Source: Cannabis sativa
Taxonomy: Eukaryota; Streptophyta; Magnoliopsida; Rosales; Cannabaceae
Direction of reading: 5' to 3'
DNA length: 64,000 bases
Assembly (NCBI RefSeq): GCF_029168945.1
Contig: NC_083608.1
Coordinates: 20,106,136 to 20,170,135 of the forward strand
Part shown: one piece after another, positions 24,054 to 35,768 of the stretch
How the letters are laid out: the number at the start of each line of letters is the position of its first letter
Numbering within the stretch: the stretch's first letter is position 1
Position numbers and translations under genes: made by a program
The notes under the pieces: generated by a model
Databases searched by the model: none
Told to the model about the DNA's origin: nothing
Seen by the model: only the letters and a program-made list of their open reading frames with translations

Positions 24054-27000
24054 TCAAGGAGGGGAACTGAAAAGGTTCCGAATTATCTCTTTGTCCGTTC
24101 CAAGGGCTGATCTGGCGAGGTCATGAGCTGCGACGTTCGTAGATCTGGGAATGTGGTGGAGGACCGCACCTGGAAAAGACGACAAAGAGGAGACTATGAG
24201 GGCAAGTAGACCCGAGAGCGCTGAACGATCTAGAGAAAAATTCTGGATACGATGCACCAAAGTTTGGCAGTCAGAAGTGATGACAGCAATTGGGAAACGG
24301 ACTGCTTGACACCAAAGGAGAGCTCGATGGAGGGCTTCGGCTTCGGCAAAAATAGGGGCAAGAGTTGTGTGCGAAGGAGCCGTAAAAGTTGCAATGGTCG
24401 TCTTTTGGAGCCGCTTACTACCGCCCCGTACCCATGTTGGTTAGTTGATTGAGAAAGGGCAGCATCCACAGAAAGCCGATATGTGTCATCGGGAACTTGA
24501 ACTCGCGGTGAAGGATGATGTGAGGTGTGAGATGATATGGATATCCGAGCTTGTGCATCCCTGTATTCCTGCAAATAATTACTGACATAGCTCTCCACAC
24601 AGAAATCAGTGACATGATTAGGATTAAAAATGGCTCTGTTTCTGTTATTCCAAATGGCCCAAATTAAACCCAAAAAAGAGCAAAGTTGATCTTTATCAAA
24701 ACTTTCAAAACCTCTTAACATAAACTCTTTAATATCACAATGTTTGTTTTTAATATAAAATTGATAAAAAGAGGAGCGTTTCCAAATTTTACCTGCCCTG
24801 GAACATTCAAGAAGAGAGTGAGTGTTGGAGTCATGATGAGAAAGGCAAAGGGAGCAAAAGGGGGAGGTAGTGGACTTACGATTGAAAAGGTTAAGATTAG
24901 AGGGAAGGATATGATGGAAGGCTTTCCAAACAAAATGTTTGATTTTGGGTGGGATATTGGAGGACTGCATGCTGGTCCACCAACGCTTGTATGTAGCAGG
25001 GTTTGAAGGACCAGGAGAGGAAAGATTTGAGTTGGCCAAGTGGTAGGCAGAATTAACGGTGAAAACCCCCGAAGGGTGATGGTTCCAGATGAGGCTATCA
25101 TTGTTGTGAGGGTCAATGGGAACAGCAAGAATGGCGTTACACATCTCCTCATCAAAAAAACGTCTGAGCTTTGAAAGGTCCCAATGCCTGCCTTCGATGA
25201 TAAAAAAAGAAACATTTTGGGAAGGAGGTGAAAGGCCAGGTTTTAGTATAGCTTTGCCATGAGAGGGAAGCCAATTGGATTCAGAGATATTGACTAGGTT
25301 ACCATCCCCAATTTTCCAAATAAGGCCTTTGGTCAGAAGATCCCGACCCCAAAGGATACTTCTCCAACAGAAAGCATGGGAGTGTGGCTGCTGGCCGCGA
25401 GCAAAAAATCGTTGCGTTTAAAATATTTAGCCTTAAGGATCCGGGCAACAAGCGGAGTCCAGTGTTGGTGAGAATGCGCCATGCTTCGCTTGGCCAAGCA
25501 TGGCTTGATTGTGATGAACAATATTTCGGAAACCCAAACCCCCGTAAAATTTGGAGGTGCAAAGATGGTCCCACTTTTTCCAATGTATCTTATGGTCAGT
25601 GGCCTGTGACCCCCACCAAAATTTAGACATTAACTGGCCGTAATGCTTACAAAGAGACACCGAAGGCGAAGCAGACATGGCATATGAAGGAATGGCTTGA
25701 ATGACCGCTTTTAAAAGGACTTCTTTCCCGCTCTGTAGAAGAGTTTGGTTCCAAACCGAAAGCTTAGAACTAGCTTTTGGAGAAGTGAACAGAAAGAGGA
25801 GGTTTTAGCATCCTAGAGAAACATCGAGGGACACCCAAATATTTGTCAATGAAAGGTTTGTCATCAAGGTGAAGAGTGTCCCGGAAGGAACGACAACGAC
25901 GAGGAGGTATTGGGAGAGAAAAGGATGGAGGATTTGTGGAAGTTGGTTGCATTGGCACAGTAGGCAAGGTTATAAAGGTTAAGAATATCCTTGATTTCCA
26001 TGGCCGTGGAAGGAGTTACCTTCGTGGAAAGAAGACCCGTCGTCGCAAAAAGGAGGTGGGAGATAGTAGGAGCTGAGCGGGAGATGGAAATCCCGTGGAA
26101 AGCGTTAGAGTGGGCTTTAGCGTTTATGGTCCCAAAGACCTTCAAAGAATAAGGAGGAAAAGATAGGAGAGAGAGGGTCGCCCCGACGAATTCCACGAGA
26201 AGGTAAAATTTGGTGAGAGAGACATTGTTAATGCGGAGAGACGGAAAGAAACAGAGGAAAGGCAAAGCTTGAGAATGAGAGAGATGAAAGGGTCGGGGAA
26301 GCCAAAGTGGTGAAGGATGTGGTCAATATAGGCCCATTCCACTTTGTCAAAAGCTTTTTCCATATCAAGCTTCAGAGCAGCCCATCCCACTTTTCCATGC
26401 TTACGATTATTGATCGCGTGAATGACTTCATTGGCAATAATGATGTTATCAAAAATAATGCGATCGAGAGAGAAAAGCACCCCGTTATGGGAAATTAAGC
26501 CTGGAGAGAGTAGTTTGAGACGATTGGCAATGGTTTTAAACTACCCAGAGAGTGGAGCGAGGCCGATGGGACTCGAAATCCTTAACTCGAGAAGCATTTT
26601 TAATTTTGGGAATGAGGACCAAAATAGTTTCATTGACCCGTCCCCAGTCGCATTGGTAGCAAGAGCATGTAAGCAAGCATGGCGAGGTCCTCGTCAGAGA
26701 GTCCCGCTTTTTGGAAAAAACTAGGATTAAAACCATCAGACCTCGGGCTTTGTCACCCGCCACCGGAAAAGGGCAGCTTTGACTTCCTCCAAGGTATAAG
26801 GAGATGAAAGGAATGTTGATTGAGTGGGGTAAGACGTTTGGAGAGACTCATGCAGCAAGAGTCATAGCCTCCATATTAGTACCTTGGGACGTGAAGAGCT
26901 CGGTATAGAAGTGGACAAAAGTGGTGGTAATATCGTTGAGAGAGGTTACTCGAGAATTGTCATCCGCAGTTAAAAATTTTATGAAGTTGGTACGTTTTCG

Positions 27001-28293
27001 CGCAGAGGTCTTGCTATGGAAATATTTAGTGTTCTTGTCCCCCGCTTTTAACCAATTAACTCTGGAGCGTTGCTTCCAAAAGATTTCTTCTTTGACTAAA
27101 AGGGTATCTAGACTTTTCTGAAGATCATTGGCCTTTTTAGCGTCATAAGGGGGAAACAAAGTAGGGGACCCACCATGAGACGCTCTATGTCCGATTGGAT
27201 TGTTTTGATACGATCCGAGAATTGATTTTTATTTTTACCCCAAGAGGACAAAGAAGTGTAGACAATTATTCCGTTTGGACCGTAAAAGTGACGATGGGGT
27301 TATTGGTAGCGGAAGGACTTAAGTCCGTACACCAACTTTCTCTTAAGAGCTTAGGAAAGTCCGGCTCAAGTAACCAGTGATTGTCAAAACGAAAAGTGGA
27401 ATTGCGGGCAAACATAACAGGGTTGCCATCGAGCATCACTTTTAGCGCTCTATGATCAGAACCGAAAAAACCAAGATGTTGGAGAGAGGCCATAGGATAA
27501 AGATCAGCCCATTTCTGATTAATAATGGCCCAATCCAATCGTTCCAGGGTGGTACCGTGCTTCCAAGTAAAACGGCTACCAGAGAAAACAAGCGGGAAAA
27601 GTGAGTATTTACCAACGAAATTTTGAAAAGAATGCATGGCATGTGAGGGTGGTAAACCGCGGGTGTTACGATCGTTAAAGCCAAGATAATCGTTAAAATC
27701 CCCGATGATGAGCCACGTAATAGAGTGCGTATCAACAAACGTGCAACAAAGTCCAGGAAACTTGTTTATCAACAACATAGGGAGATCCATAATAGCAAGA
27801 TAAATGAAAAGTAGTATTGTTTATAGTAATCATACAGTCAATATGATGGAGGGAATGTGACAAAATATTAACAAAAACATTCTCCTTCCAAAACAAAAGC
27901 AAACCCCCCCCCCCTAAACCCGATCTAGGAACTTGGAAAGCATTATCAAAAAAAGTATTAGCCCTTGCAACAAAAGAGGAGGAATCTGGCAGCTTTGTTT
28001 CCATGACAAAAAGAAGCTGGGGCTGGTGCTGCTTCACAAGGAGGGAGAAATTTTGGAATGCTCTGGGAACTCCCTAATCCACGAGCATTCCAACCGATGA
28101 AATTATTTTTCTGGCGGGGTTGCCGAGCAACACCCGCCGTTTCCTCGTTATCGACATAGTATGGGACAACAAAGAAAGTCGCATGAGAGGCTCGGCCCGT
28201 TTCAAAGATGGCCGCGGACCGAGGAGCCAACTTGACAGGTCTGACGAGCAAAAGATCGTTTCCTGGTGGAGGATGGGGCAGTAGGGGGATCAT
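24054..28293 (-). pseudogene. LINE ORF2 (endonuclease, reverse transcriptase, RNase H), broken
   Basis: Endonuclease motifs occur in order: WNARGL (about 28110), FVMETK (about 28010), WLIIGDFNDYLG (about 27690) and GSDHRALKV (about 27450). The reverse transcriptase carries LKLDMEKAFDKVEW (about 26370) and, where FADD is expected, HLLFATTGLL (26038-26049 encode FATT). The zf-RVT region (about 25100-24730) has FTVNSAYHL, PPKIKHFVWKAFHHILPSN and paired Cys/His. The RNase H part follows at about 24480-24054 (YRLSVDAAL, HHIPRSTNVAAHDLARSA). At least five frame changes separate these parts, so no functional polyprotein can be made. Confidence 0.88.
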
Positions 28294-29693
28294 TGATGTT
28301 AAGACTGGAGAGAGGTGGGCTGTTCAGAGAAACCTGGGATGGTTGTGGATACATAGGTGCCTTGCCTTTGGAAGTGGTTGGAGGGGTGGTGGTGGTCATG
28401 ATGGGATGAGTTGGAAGAGTGCAGTGGAGAGTGGGATTGACCGTTTGAGGGCCGGTGGGGGTGAGTAACGTCGGGGTAGGGATCAAGAGTGCGATGAATG
28501 AAAGCAGAGGAGATGCTACAAAGGTGGAAGGTGGTGGGAACAAGTGGTCACAAGAAAACTATTTGTTTGGTCCCGGGAGTTATGGTGATCGAGGTTGGTA
28601 AGTGGATGGTTGTTCCTCAAAGGGAATGGAGTTGGACAATTCAAAGATACTCTTCTTATAGATGGATTTGGCGGCTCTAAGGACGTCCCTTGTAGAAATT
28701 AAACTGGGGGAAAAGGGTTGTCAGGGTCACAAGGATGAAGAAACTTGTCACACTTGTTGAAAGTGTGGTCAAGTTTTCCACAATGATAAATAGTTCCGAA
28801 TTCCCTCGTAAAGGAATTCGAGCCATTTGGTAAGGGAAAGTTTCCTAAATCGGACATTCATTCCACGGTGAGGGGCTTGCAGTGTCCAAGAACACGAACA
28901 CGCATGAAGCGGGGTGATGAGTCATAAAGAGAAATGAGATGGACTCTCATGAGGTCACCAATGGCATCGGCAACAAATTGAGCCGACCATAGGATCCTGG
29001 ACCCGCAGGATGAATGAACCCGAACCCGCAGCGGATGTAACGCATTGGTAGAGGGAGGATGGTGTCAAAGCCATCGGGGATGGCGAAGATCATGAGAGAT
29101 CGATCAAAGTGCCATGGCTGGCCTTCCATGACCCTTCGACGATCACCTTCACAGCCAAACTGGACTAGGAAAAGTCCAGAATGGTATTCAGAGAACGTGA
29201 AGGGGCATCGGCAACCTGTGCTTCATTCATAGCCTTCGAATCCAATCGATTTTCAAGGTTTTTGGGGATAAGATTTTAACTACCAAGCAATAGGAATGGG
29301 TTTGGGGTTCTGGATGAAGAGAGACATGGTCAAAGTCGTGGACAAGGCTTTTTCCGGGGTTAGCTGAGTGGACTGGGAAGTGGGTAGGTGAGCCATGGGT
29401 AGGTACAAAAGCAAGAAATTTAAGAGAGCAAAAATGGTAAAAGGTACAGACGGAGGATGATCAGAAGACAAAAAGCAGGTCTTTAAATAGAAAAAAGGAA
29501 GAAAGATATACCTGAGGTAAGTAGAGCCTGGAAGATGAGGAGGTGTGTGCGCCATTCGAACTACTGGAGGTCTAGATCCTCGCCTGCCCAGCCATAGGGC
29601 AATGATTCGCCTCCATCTGAAGAAACAGACGGTTATTGAATGCATGAAAGGATGGGAAAGAGAAGGAGAACCAAAGATTTTCTGAGCATTCAT
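28202..29693 (-). pseudogene. LINE ORF1 (nucleic-acid-binding), broken
   Basis: The minus strand holds a degraded ORF1. Around 28790-28746 it reads YHCGKLDHTFNKC, a CCHC-like knuckle as in plant LINE ORF1. A Pro/Ser/Thr-rich tail (about 28543-28202) runs up to the start of ORF2. The N-terminal half is not clearly readable. ORF1 proteins bind the element's RNA; this copy is non-functional. Confidence 0.6.
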
Positions 29694-29999
29694 TAATGGT
29701 AGCCTCGGTAGAGGAAAAACGGGGGCTGCATTTAAGAAACAACAATGATGAAATGCAGAGTATGATGAGGATGCATTAATTAGAGAAAGAGAAGGAGAAA
29801 AACGACGGTTGAGAAGTGGAAGTGAACTGGAAGAGAGACTGGGAGTGAAACTGGAAAAACCAGAAAGGACCCTAGAACATTCCAGAGCAGGGAAAAAAGA
29901 GAAACTTGCCTCGTCAGAGAGAGATCATTATTATTATATTTGGTATTGATGAAAAAAATAGAAAATGGTTCAAAAAAGGACTTTACAATTACAATACTC

Positions 30000-30022
30000 C
30001 CTATCCATTTTTATTATATATT
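30000..30022. repeat. LINE target-site duplication, 5' copy
   Basis: An exact 23-bp copy of 23975-23997. It marks the 5' end of the LINE and allows the empty site to be reconstructed. Confidence 0.93.
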
Positions 30023-30039
30023 AAATAAATATAAGTAAT

Positions 30040-30487
30040 GTTTGGTAATGTTTTTGTTTTTACATTTTATAATGGTAAATTTTTATTTTTAAAATTTTGA
30101 TTTTAAAAAATAAAAATGCGTTCTATAACTAATTAAAAATAAAAAATAAAAGTGTATTCTGTAAATTTTATTTTTATTTTTATTTATTGATTTTATTTAA
30201 GTTGGATTTGGGTCTGAAGCCAAAATCAAGGATCGGGTTCGGGTCTGAGCTCGGGGCCAGGGTCTGTTCGGGTTCCAAGATTTAGGTTGGAGTCAGAGTT
30301 CAAAATATTGATTAAGAAAAAAATTATTTAAAAAAATTTAAAAAGTAATTCTTTTTTGTTTTTAAAATTTTGATTCTTAATTAAAAAATTAAAAAGTAAA
30401 AATAATTTTATAGAACATGATTTTAGAAAATATTTTCACTTTTTTAATTTTAAAAACAAAAAACTAATTAAAAAAATATTACCAAAC
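30040..30487. mobile_element. AT-rich MITE with GTTTGGTAAT termini
   Basis: The left end GTTTGGTAATG and right end ATTACCAAAC are inverted. The middle contains a GGGTCTG/GGTTCGGG-rich block (about 30200-30290) between AT-rich arms. A relative with the same internal order lies at about 47985-48430. No coding capacity. Confidence 0.65.
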
Positions 30488-30659
30488 ACTGTCATAGTTT
30501 GTAAAATAATTTTAATTAATAAATATTATTTTTATAATCAAAGTATTAAATATAATTTTATATAACTTATTAAAATTAGAATTTTTATATACAACTAGAT
30601 ATAAATTAAAGAGTAACAAAATAAAGATAAAAATTAAAATAAAACATAAAAAGTAGATA

Positions 30660-30956
30660 TACAGTGTAATTTAAAAAAAAAAATCAAAATACTATAAAAT
30701 GTAAAACTAATAACAATAAACAATTTTAATATTATATCATAATAATTTTTTTTTAAAATAAATATAATTACAAACTATATATTTTTTATTTAGATATAAT
30801 TATAAGTATTATTTCTTAATTAGGACTTAAAAAATATATATCTAACTACAATTTAGAGGTTATTTTTATTTATAACTGACTCAAATTGAAACTTATTTTA
30901 TAATAAAATAGAAGTTATTCTTGAATAGAGTATTCTTAAATAGAAATTCTACAGTA
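30660..30956. mobile_element. Decayed Emigrant-like MITE
   Basis: From about 30705 the sequence follows the MITE at 6923-7377 and ends with ATTCTTAAATAGAAATTCTACAGTA, here cited by its last bases CTACAGTA near 30955. Internal phrases such as TTATTTATAACTG and ATTCTTGAATAGAG are shared. The left terminus is not recognisable. Confidence 0.65.
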
Positions 30957-31618
30957 AAAAAATTTCAAAGACGCTGTCATTTCACGATAATTATTTATTT
31001 GCTTATTATTTTACTTGTTGTTTTTTTTTTTTTATTTTAAAGAACAAATAATTTATTTAGAGTGAACATAAATAGGTTTATAATTATAATCATTAACTTA
31101 GTAGTTTCACATTTATCTTAATAAAGAGGAGGTTCTAAATTTGAATCTCTCATCCCTCAATATCATAAAAGGGTTATAGCAACCTAAAAACCAAGTTATA
31201 GCAAGCATAACAATTGTATAAAGACCATTTCAAATAGAAAATATAAAAATTATACTATATTTATCTCCAATGTACAATTGTAAAATTAAATATTAATTAA
31301 TTCTTAAAATAAATATAAAATAGAATTGTTGACCCCAATTGTATGGCAATAACCTACTCCAATTTTTCCGTATTTGTTAAAAGATATCAAAACCATGAGT
31401 GTTTTAGTCGTGGAATACAACATAAGTTTTTGAGGTTGTTTGGAGTCTAAAGCATACTTAGCTGAGGGAAAAGGTCAAAATTTACCTTGAAATAATGAAG
31501 AGGTTTCTTGTTGGTGTAGGGATAAGGAGTTAAAATCCTACTTATCTAGTTAATTTTTTATTATTTCAAATATATATTACCCATTATATTATATTATTAT
31601 TTCTATTATTAATGTAAT
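30957..31618. other. Intergenic, AT-rich
   Basis: No gene or clear element end is seen. The last five bases (GTAAT, 31614-31618) are the probable left target duplication of the solo LTR. Confidence 0.5.
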
Positions 31619-32354
31619 TGTTGAGCATATATTTTACCAAAACAAGTGGTCAGTACAGGAGGCACCGCGTGACAAAGGGGTCTACCTGCTATGAGATTAA
31701 TACTCACTGTCGTATAAATCCTTTAATTAAAATCACAAAGTGTGAAGACGCATTTGGGAGGAGTCACGCACTTTTTAGGAGAGTGGTTAAGAGAGAATGA
31801 TGACTTTTGCCATCCAGAAAGTCACGAGCTCTCGGATCATAAGCTATTGGAGACTCAATTATTCGCATAACACGAATTCTAAAAAATAAATCACTGTAGA
31901 CGACTGGTTCAACGAATGGTTAACATCATTAGAAGACCATACTGTTCTGACAACCCATTTACCTATATAAATAAAGTGGCAGCTATATTCTCTATATTGT
32001 CACATCAACTGCATATGGGATAAATTTTGTCTCATGCACCAAACTCCTACTACGGAGACTAGATAGTGCCTAGAGGTAAAAGAGAGATTTACCCTTTTCT
32101 CCTCTGATCTCATTCCCCTCCTATAAGTACCTAAAGACAATAAATGTAAAGGGGACTTTTGGATTCAGGAACACAATGAACTCCATAGGCTGTAAACTGA
32201 ATATTCTCTGAAACTAGAGAACATTCCAACCTTTAATAAAAGTGACTCGTGAACTAAGGTTCATCAACGCTCCAACCACGTAAAAAATCCTCATCCATTT
32301 CTAAATTATTCTTACCAATACTTGATTAGCGGTTGTCGAAAATCTCGATCAACA
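31619..32354 (+). mobile_element. Solo LTR related to the Tat-type LTRs of this window
   Basis: The 736-bp unit starts TGTTGAGCAT and ends CTCGATCAACA, with inverted TGTTGA/TCAACA termini. GTAAT on the left and GTAAC on the right are a 5-bp target duplication with one difference. Its right third (GTGAACTAAGGTTCATCAACG, cited to residue 20 as GTGAACTAAGGTTCATCAAC, then CCAACCACGTAAAAAATCC) matches the end of the LTR at 50922-51703 in order and spacing. No internal region is attached, so it most likely remained after LTR-LTR recombination. Confidence 0.75.
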
Positions 32355-32359
32355 GTAAC

Positions 32360-33344
32360 CATTCATTTAATTTCTAAAAAATAAATTGTTATTTTAGTTG
32401 TCACTAACTCAAAAGGGAAGAGAAAAAAAAAGAGTTGAAAGTATGAAGTTGTAACAAATAAATTTCATGAAAAAAATAACGTAGCAGTACAAAAACAATC
32501 AATTTATCAAAACTAAGTAAAAAAAGAATTTTGTAATATAAAAATATGATGAAGAGTTGATATTATTTTGCATATTACAATGAGGTTGATGTCTTGTTAT
32601 TTTTCTGTTACTTTGTAGCTGTTTTTTTGTTATTTTATAGTTTTTTTTCATGTTGTTATTTAGGTGTTTAATATTTATTTTTTAGTTATTTTAGTTTTTT
32701 TTTTACTCAAACACAATATTTTTGTAATTTTTAAACTTTAAGACAATATTTTTTAAAACTTAGTATAGTAAAAAAAAAAAAGAGTATGACAGCAAAAATA
32801 TAAAATTAACCAAAAAAAAAAAATAGATATTTTTGTAAAAATTTTATTTATTTATTAAACTTTAGAATTATATATATATATCCATTTGTCCATAAATAAG
32901 TTATTATTCTCAATAGTATATTACTTTATAAAGCACAATAAAATAATAAAGTGTTTTTTTTTTTTTTTGGAAAGTAACTTAAAAAGAAAACTATTATTTA
33001 TGAAATAATAACATGGGAAATAAAAGTTAGGGGAATTACTCCAAATACTATTTTTTTAACTTTTTTTTTTAAATTTACGGTTTGGGTTTTTAAAGTGGTT
33101 GCAGCCCTAGTTGCAATAGGGGTTTTTGTACGATTTTTTGTTGCAATTTAGGTTACAGTGCTAGTTACAACAGGAGTTTCTATATAGAATTTCGTAAAAA
33201 TACAAAAAAAAAAAATGTTTAGAAGTGTAAAAATAAAAAATACCCTTGTTATTGATATTTTATAGAGAACTAATTTTTAGAAAATTATTTATTTATGTAA
33301 TTTATTTATTTACTAGGACTGCATAAAAGAAAACTCACCACAGT
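32360..33344. other. Intergenic, AT-rich low complexity
   Basis: Runs of A and T and TATATA repeats. No gene, RNA gene or element end was recognised. Confidence 0.5.
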
Positions 33345-33699
33345 TCATTGGACTGTAGAAATCAAAGCACAGCTGCCATAGTCCATGAACCATTGTTTGT
33401 GCTCAAAAGCCTAGTGAAAAGATAAGTGGGAGCTTTGCTTGCTCTTGGTCACTTCACCTTCTCTATTATAGAACCTATGGTTGACTAGAAATGGGTAATC
33501 CTTGCATTTTACTAAGGAATTGTTGTTAGTTTGTACTCCTTCTTCTTCTCCCAATGCGTGTCAAACCCTAGTGAAGAACACAACCATTGTAGTCTACTAC
33601 ATTCACTCAAAGATCACACACTCATGTGTTAAGATGCCAAAGTATATGATCAAACCTTTTACTCTTTGAACTGTGCACGATATAGCTTGGAGGACAACT
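33345..33699 (+). other. Possible remnant exon or leader, split by the Tekay insertion (left part)
   Basis: This stretch is less AT-rich than its surroundings. Joined across the Tekay element to 42754-42848, it ends at a good donor (GCGAAAG then GTAAAT). The ATG at 33491 opens only 12 codons, and no long frame survives in either direction. It could be a decayed first exon or leader of a gene on the plus strand, perhaps a relative of the prenyltransferase 1.4 kb further right, but I found no convincing residue match. Confidence 0.25.
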
Positions 33700-35767
33700 T
33701 GTAATGCCCTAATGCTAAGGCACGCTACAGTGCTTGTTCAATTATTGTGCAATCTTTGCTAATCAAAGAAATTTCTCGAAAAAAAACGTGTAAAATTAAA
33801 ACTTTTACTTTAATTATTAAACTTTATAATATAATATAAAAGTTACAAATTCCGGGATCCCGATTTCAAACTTTGTAAAATTTACTGTTTAAACTTTACA
33901 TTTCAAAATACATAATTTTCAGGTCGCACAACGACTTTCAAAATACAACTCCCAGATGTCCCGAGACCGAACACTCCAGGTCGCGCTACTTGACATGTAC
34001 AATCTCACCCGAGCTCAGGTTCACTCCTGTTCAGCCTTCGCCTTTCCTTTACCTACACATGGAAGCAGAAACTGTGAGTCAACAGACTCAGTAAGAAATG
34101 CATATAACATACCATATAATTTCCGACCTGTAAATAGGCGCCCATACACCTATTTACAGAGCTTAACAGATGAGTATGAACGTTCAACACTAGGGTACAA
34201 CCACTATACCACATACACGTCGTACCTCACTATACGAGTGTTGGTAGGGTTTACCCCGAATATTGAGTAACACTGAGTGATGTACCACACACCTGAGCAA
34301 TTTCTCGTGCCCGTGTTGGTATCACTGTGTCGTACTCATAACGACAATAATCACTATACCAATGCACTCTGTAACTTATTCATACAAGTGTTGGTAGTGC
34401 ATAACATAATTTAAGCATGCATATACAAACACATATACACACATTCAGATAATCACATCATACATTATACACAGTTCTTACCTGTTTTCCGAATTCAAGT
34501 GTGCTGGCCGACCTGAACGGAATTTCTGTGCTAGATGGATGCCCTAATCACATTTGAAACCGGGTAAGTCACATGATTTAAACCCTAATCCCGGGAAACC
34601 CAAAACAAAAACCCTAGGTTCTGTTATACTCTTAATGGGTTATTCTAACTCTGGAAATGGGGAAACACCCAACCGAGGCATCGAAATGGCAAAAATTGAG
34701 AAAATGAAAGGCCCGGGGAACCCTGCCAAAACCGGCTAGCCGGTTTTTGTGGCACTGCAAACCGGCTAGCCGGTTTGCACCAGTATTCCCCAAACTTTTC
34801 ATTTGTTGCTCAATCTTCCACCAATTGCCATGAAACCTTCCAGAGCTCCTATACAATGCATAAGCAACAAAATCTAGGCAGTATTTCGCAGAACAAACCA
34901 TCCAAAATCAATTTGCCATTAATGAACAAAGCTTTGCACTTAAAACTTAAAATTGCATACAACCTAATCCAACAATCAAAACCAGCCACAAGAAGCTAAA
35001 ACCAACTCAATTAAACCCTATGATTCGAACCTTAAGCAAGCCTAAACCTAACAGCCACTAAATCTCAAAATTACAAGTTCAAACTAACTTTTAAAGCTTC
35101 AAAACATAACACTATAGTTCTAGGGTTACCTTTGATTGCTCCTCCTTCAATCCCTAGCTTAAATTCAGAGAATTTGGAAGGAAAAATTGATCCTTGCTCT
35201 GGTTTTGTCTCAGCCGAAAAAGAGAAAGAGAGAGTGCCAAGAGAAATGCAATTTTCCTTTTAATTTTGACTTTTTCTTCAAATAAAAAGAATTAACCTAA
35301 TCTAATAGCTTGCTGAATAAAATGGACAGGTGTTCCCACCCTAGGCAGCCACCAAATCACTTAGCAACAAATTACCAATTTGCCCTTTAAGTTAACCATT
35401 TAGGTGCTTCAAAAGCTAGGGGTAAAATGGTCAATTTCCATAACCCCGCTCAATCCCGATAAAATATTTTTCCTAAAATATTTCCCCCTATGAAATAAGG
35501 TTCTAAACTTACCCATGTGATCAATCTAGCCATCCATCGCATTTTCCGTTGTCGCCGAGCAAAAATTACAAAAATAACATATTACACATATAAGCTAGAT
35601 AATACCCCTAGAGTTTAATAAAATCTCCGAAATTGAGAAATTATAACTCTAATATTTATTTCTAAATATTGGGGTCCACAAATAAATTAATTCACAAATA
35701 ATAATAAAATAATAAAAATTAGTGCTAATTGCCCTTACTAATCCAAATTACTAAAGCGGTCATTACA
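33700..35767 (-). repeat. Tekay 3' LTR (2,068 bp)
   Basis: Identical in length to the other LTR at an offset of 6,981 bp. Ends TGTAA/TTACA. It contains two CCGGCTAGCCGG palindromes. Unusually long for a plant LTR but normal for Tekay. Confidence 0.95.
34729..34779. repeat. Paired perfect palindromes in the Tekay 3' LTR
   Basis: An 18-bp palindrome at 34729-34746 and a 24-bp palindrome at 34756-34779 share the core AACCGGCTAGCCGGTT. The same pair occurs in the other LTR, with the longer one at 41737-41760. They could fold as hairpins or bind a dimeric factor. They also hold clustered NheI-type GCTAGC and CCGG sites, the latter likely methylation targets. Confidence 0.95.
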
Positions 35768-35768
35768 A

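Larger units (their letters stand above)
23998..29999 (-). mobile_element. L1-like LINE retrotransposon, about 6.0 kb, inactive
   Basis: A perfect 23-bp target duplication bounds the element exactly (23975-23997 and 30000-30022), and a poly(A) tail adjoins the 3' copy. The minus-strand order is ORF1 (zinc knuckle), then ORF2 with apurinic endonuclease, reverse transcriptase, zf-RVT and RNase H, as in plant L1 elements. Both ORFs are broken by frameshifts and the catalytic FADD reads FATT. The length and order suggest a nearly full-length copy. It transcribes in the same direction as the PPR gene immediately downstream. Confidence 0.93.

Noticed and set aside
24252..28680. Plus-strand open frames over the LINE
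   Set aside because: The minus strand carries the endonuclease, reverse transcriptase and RNase H motifs; the plus frames are by-products.
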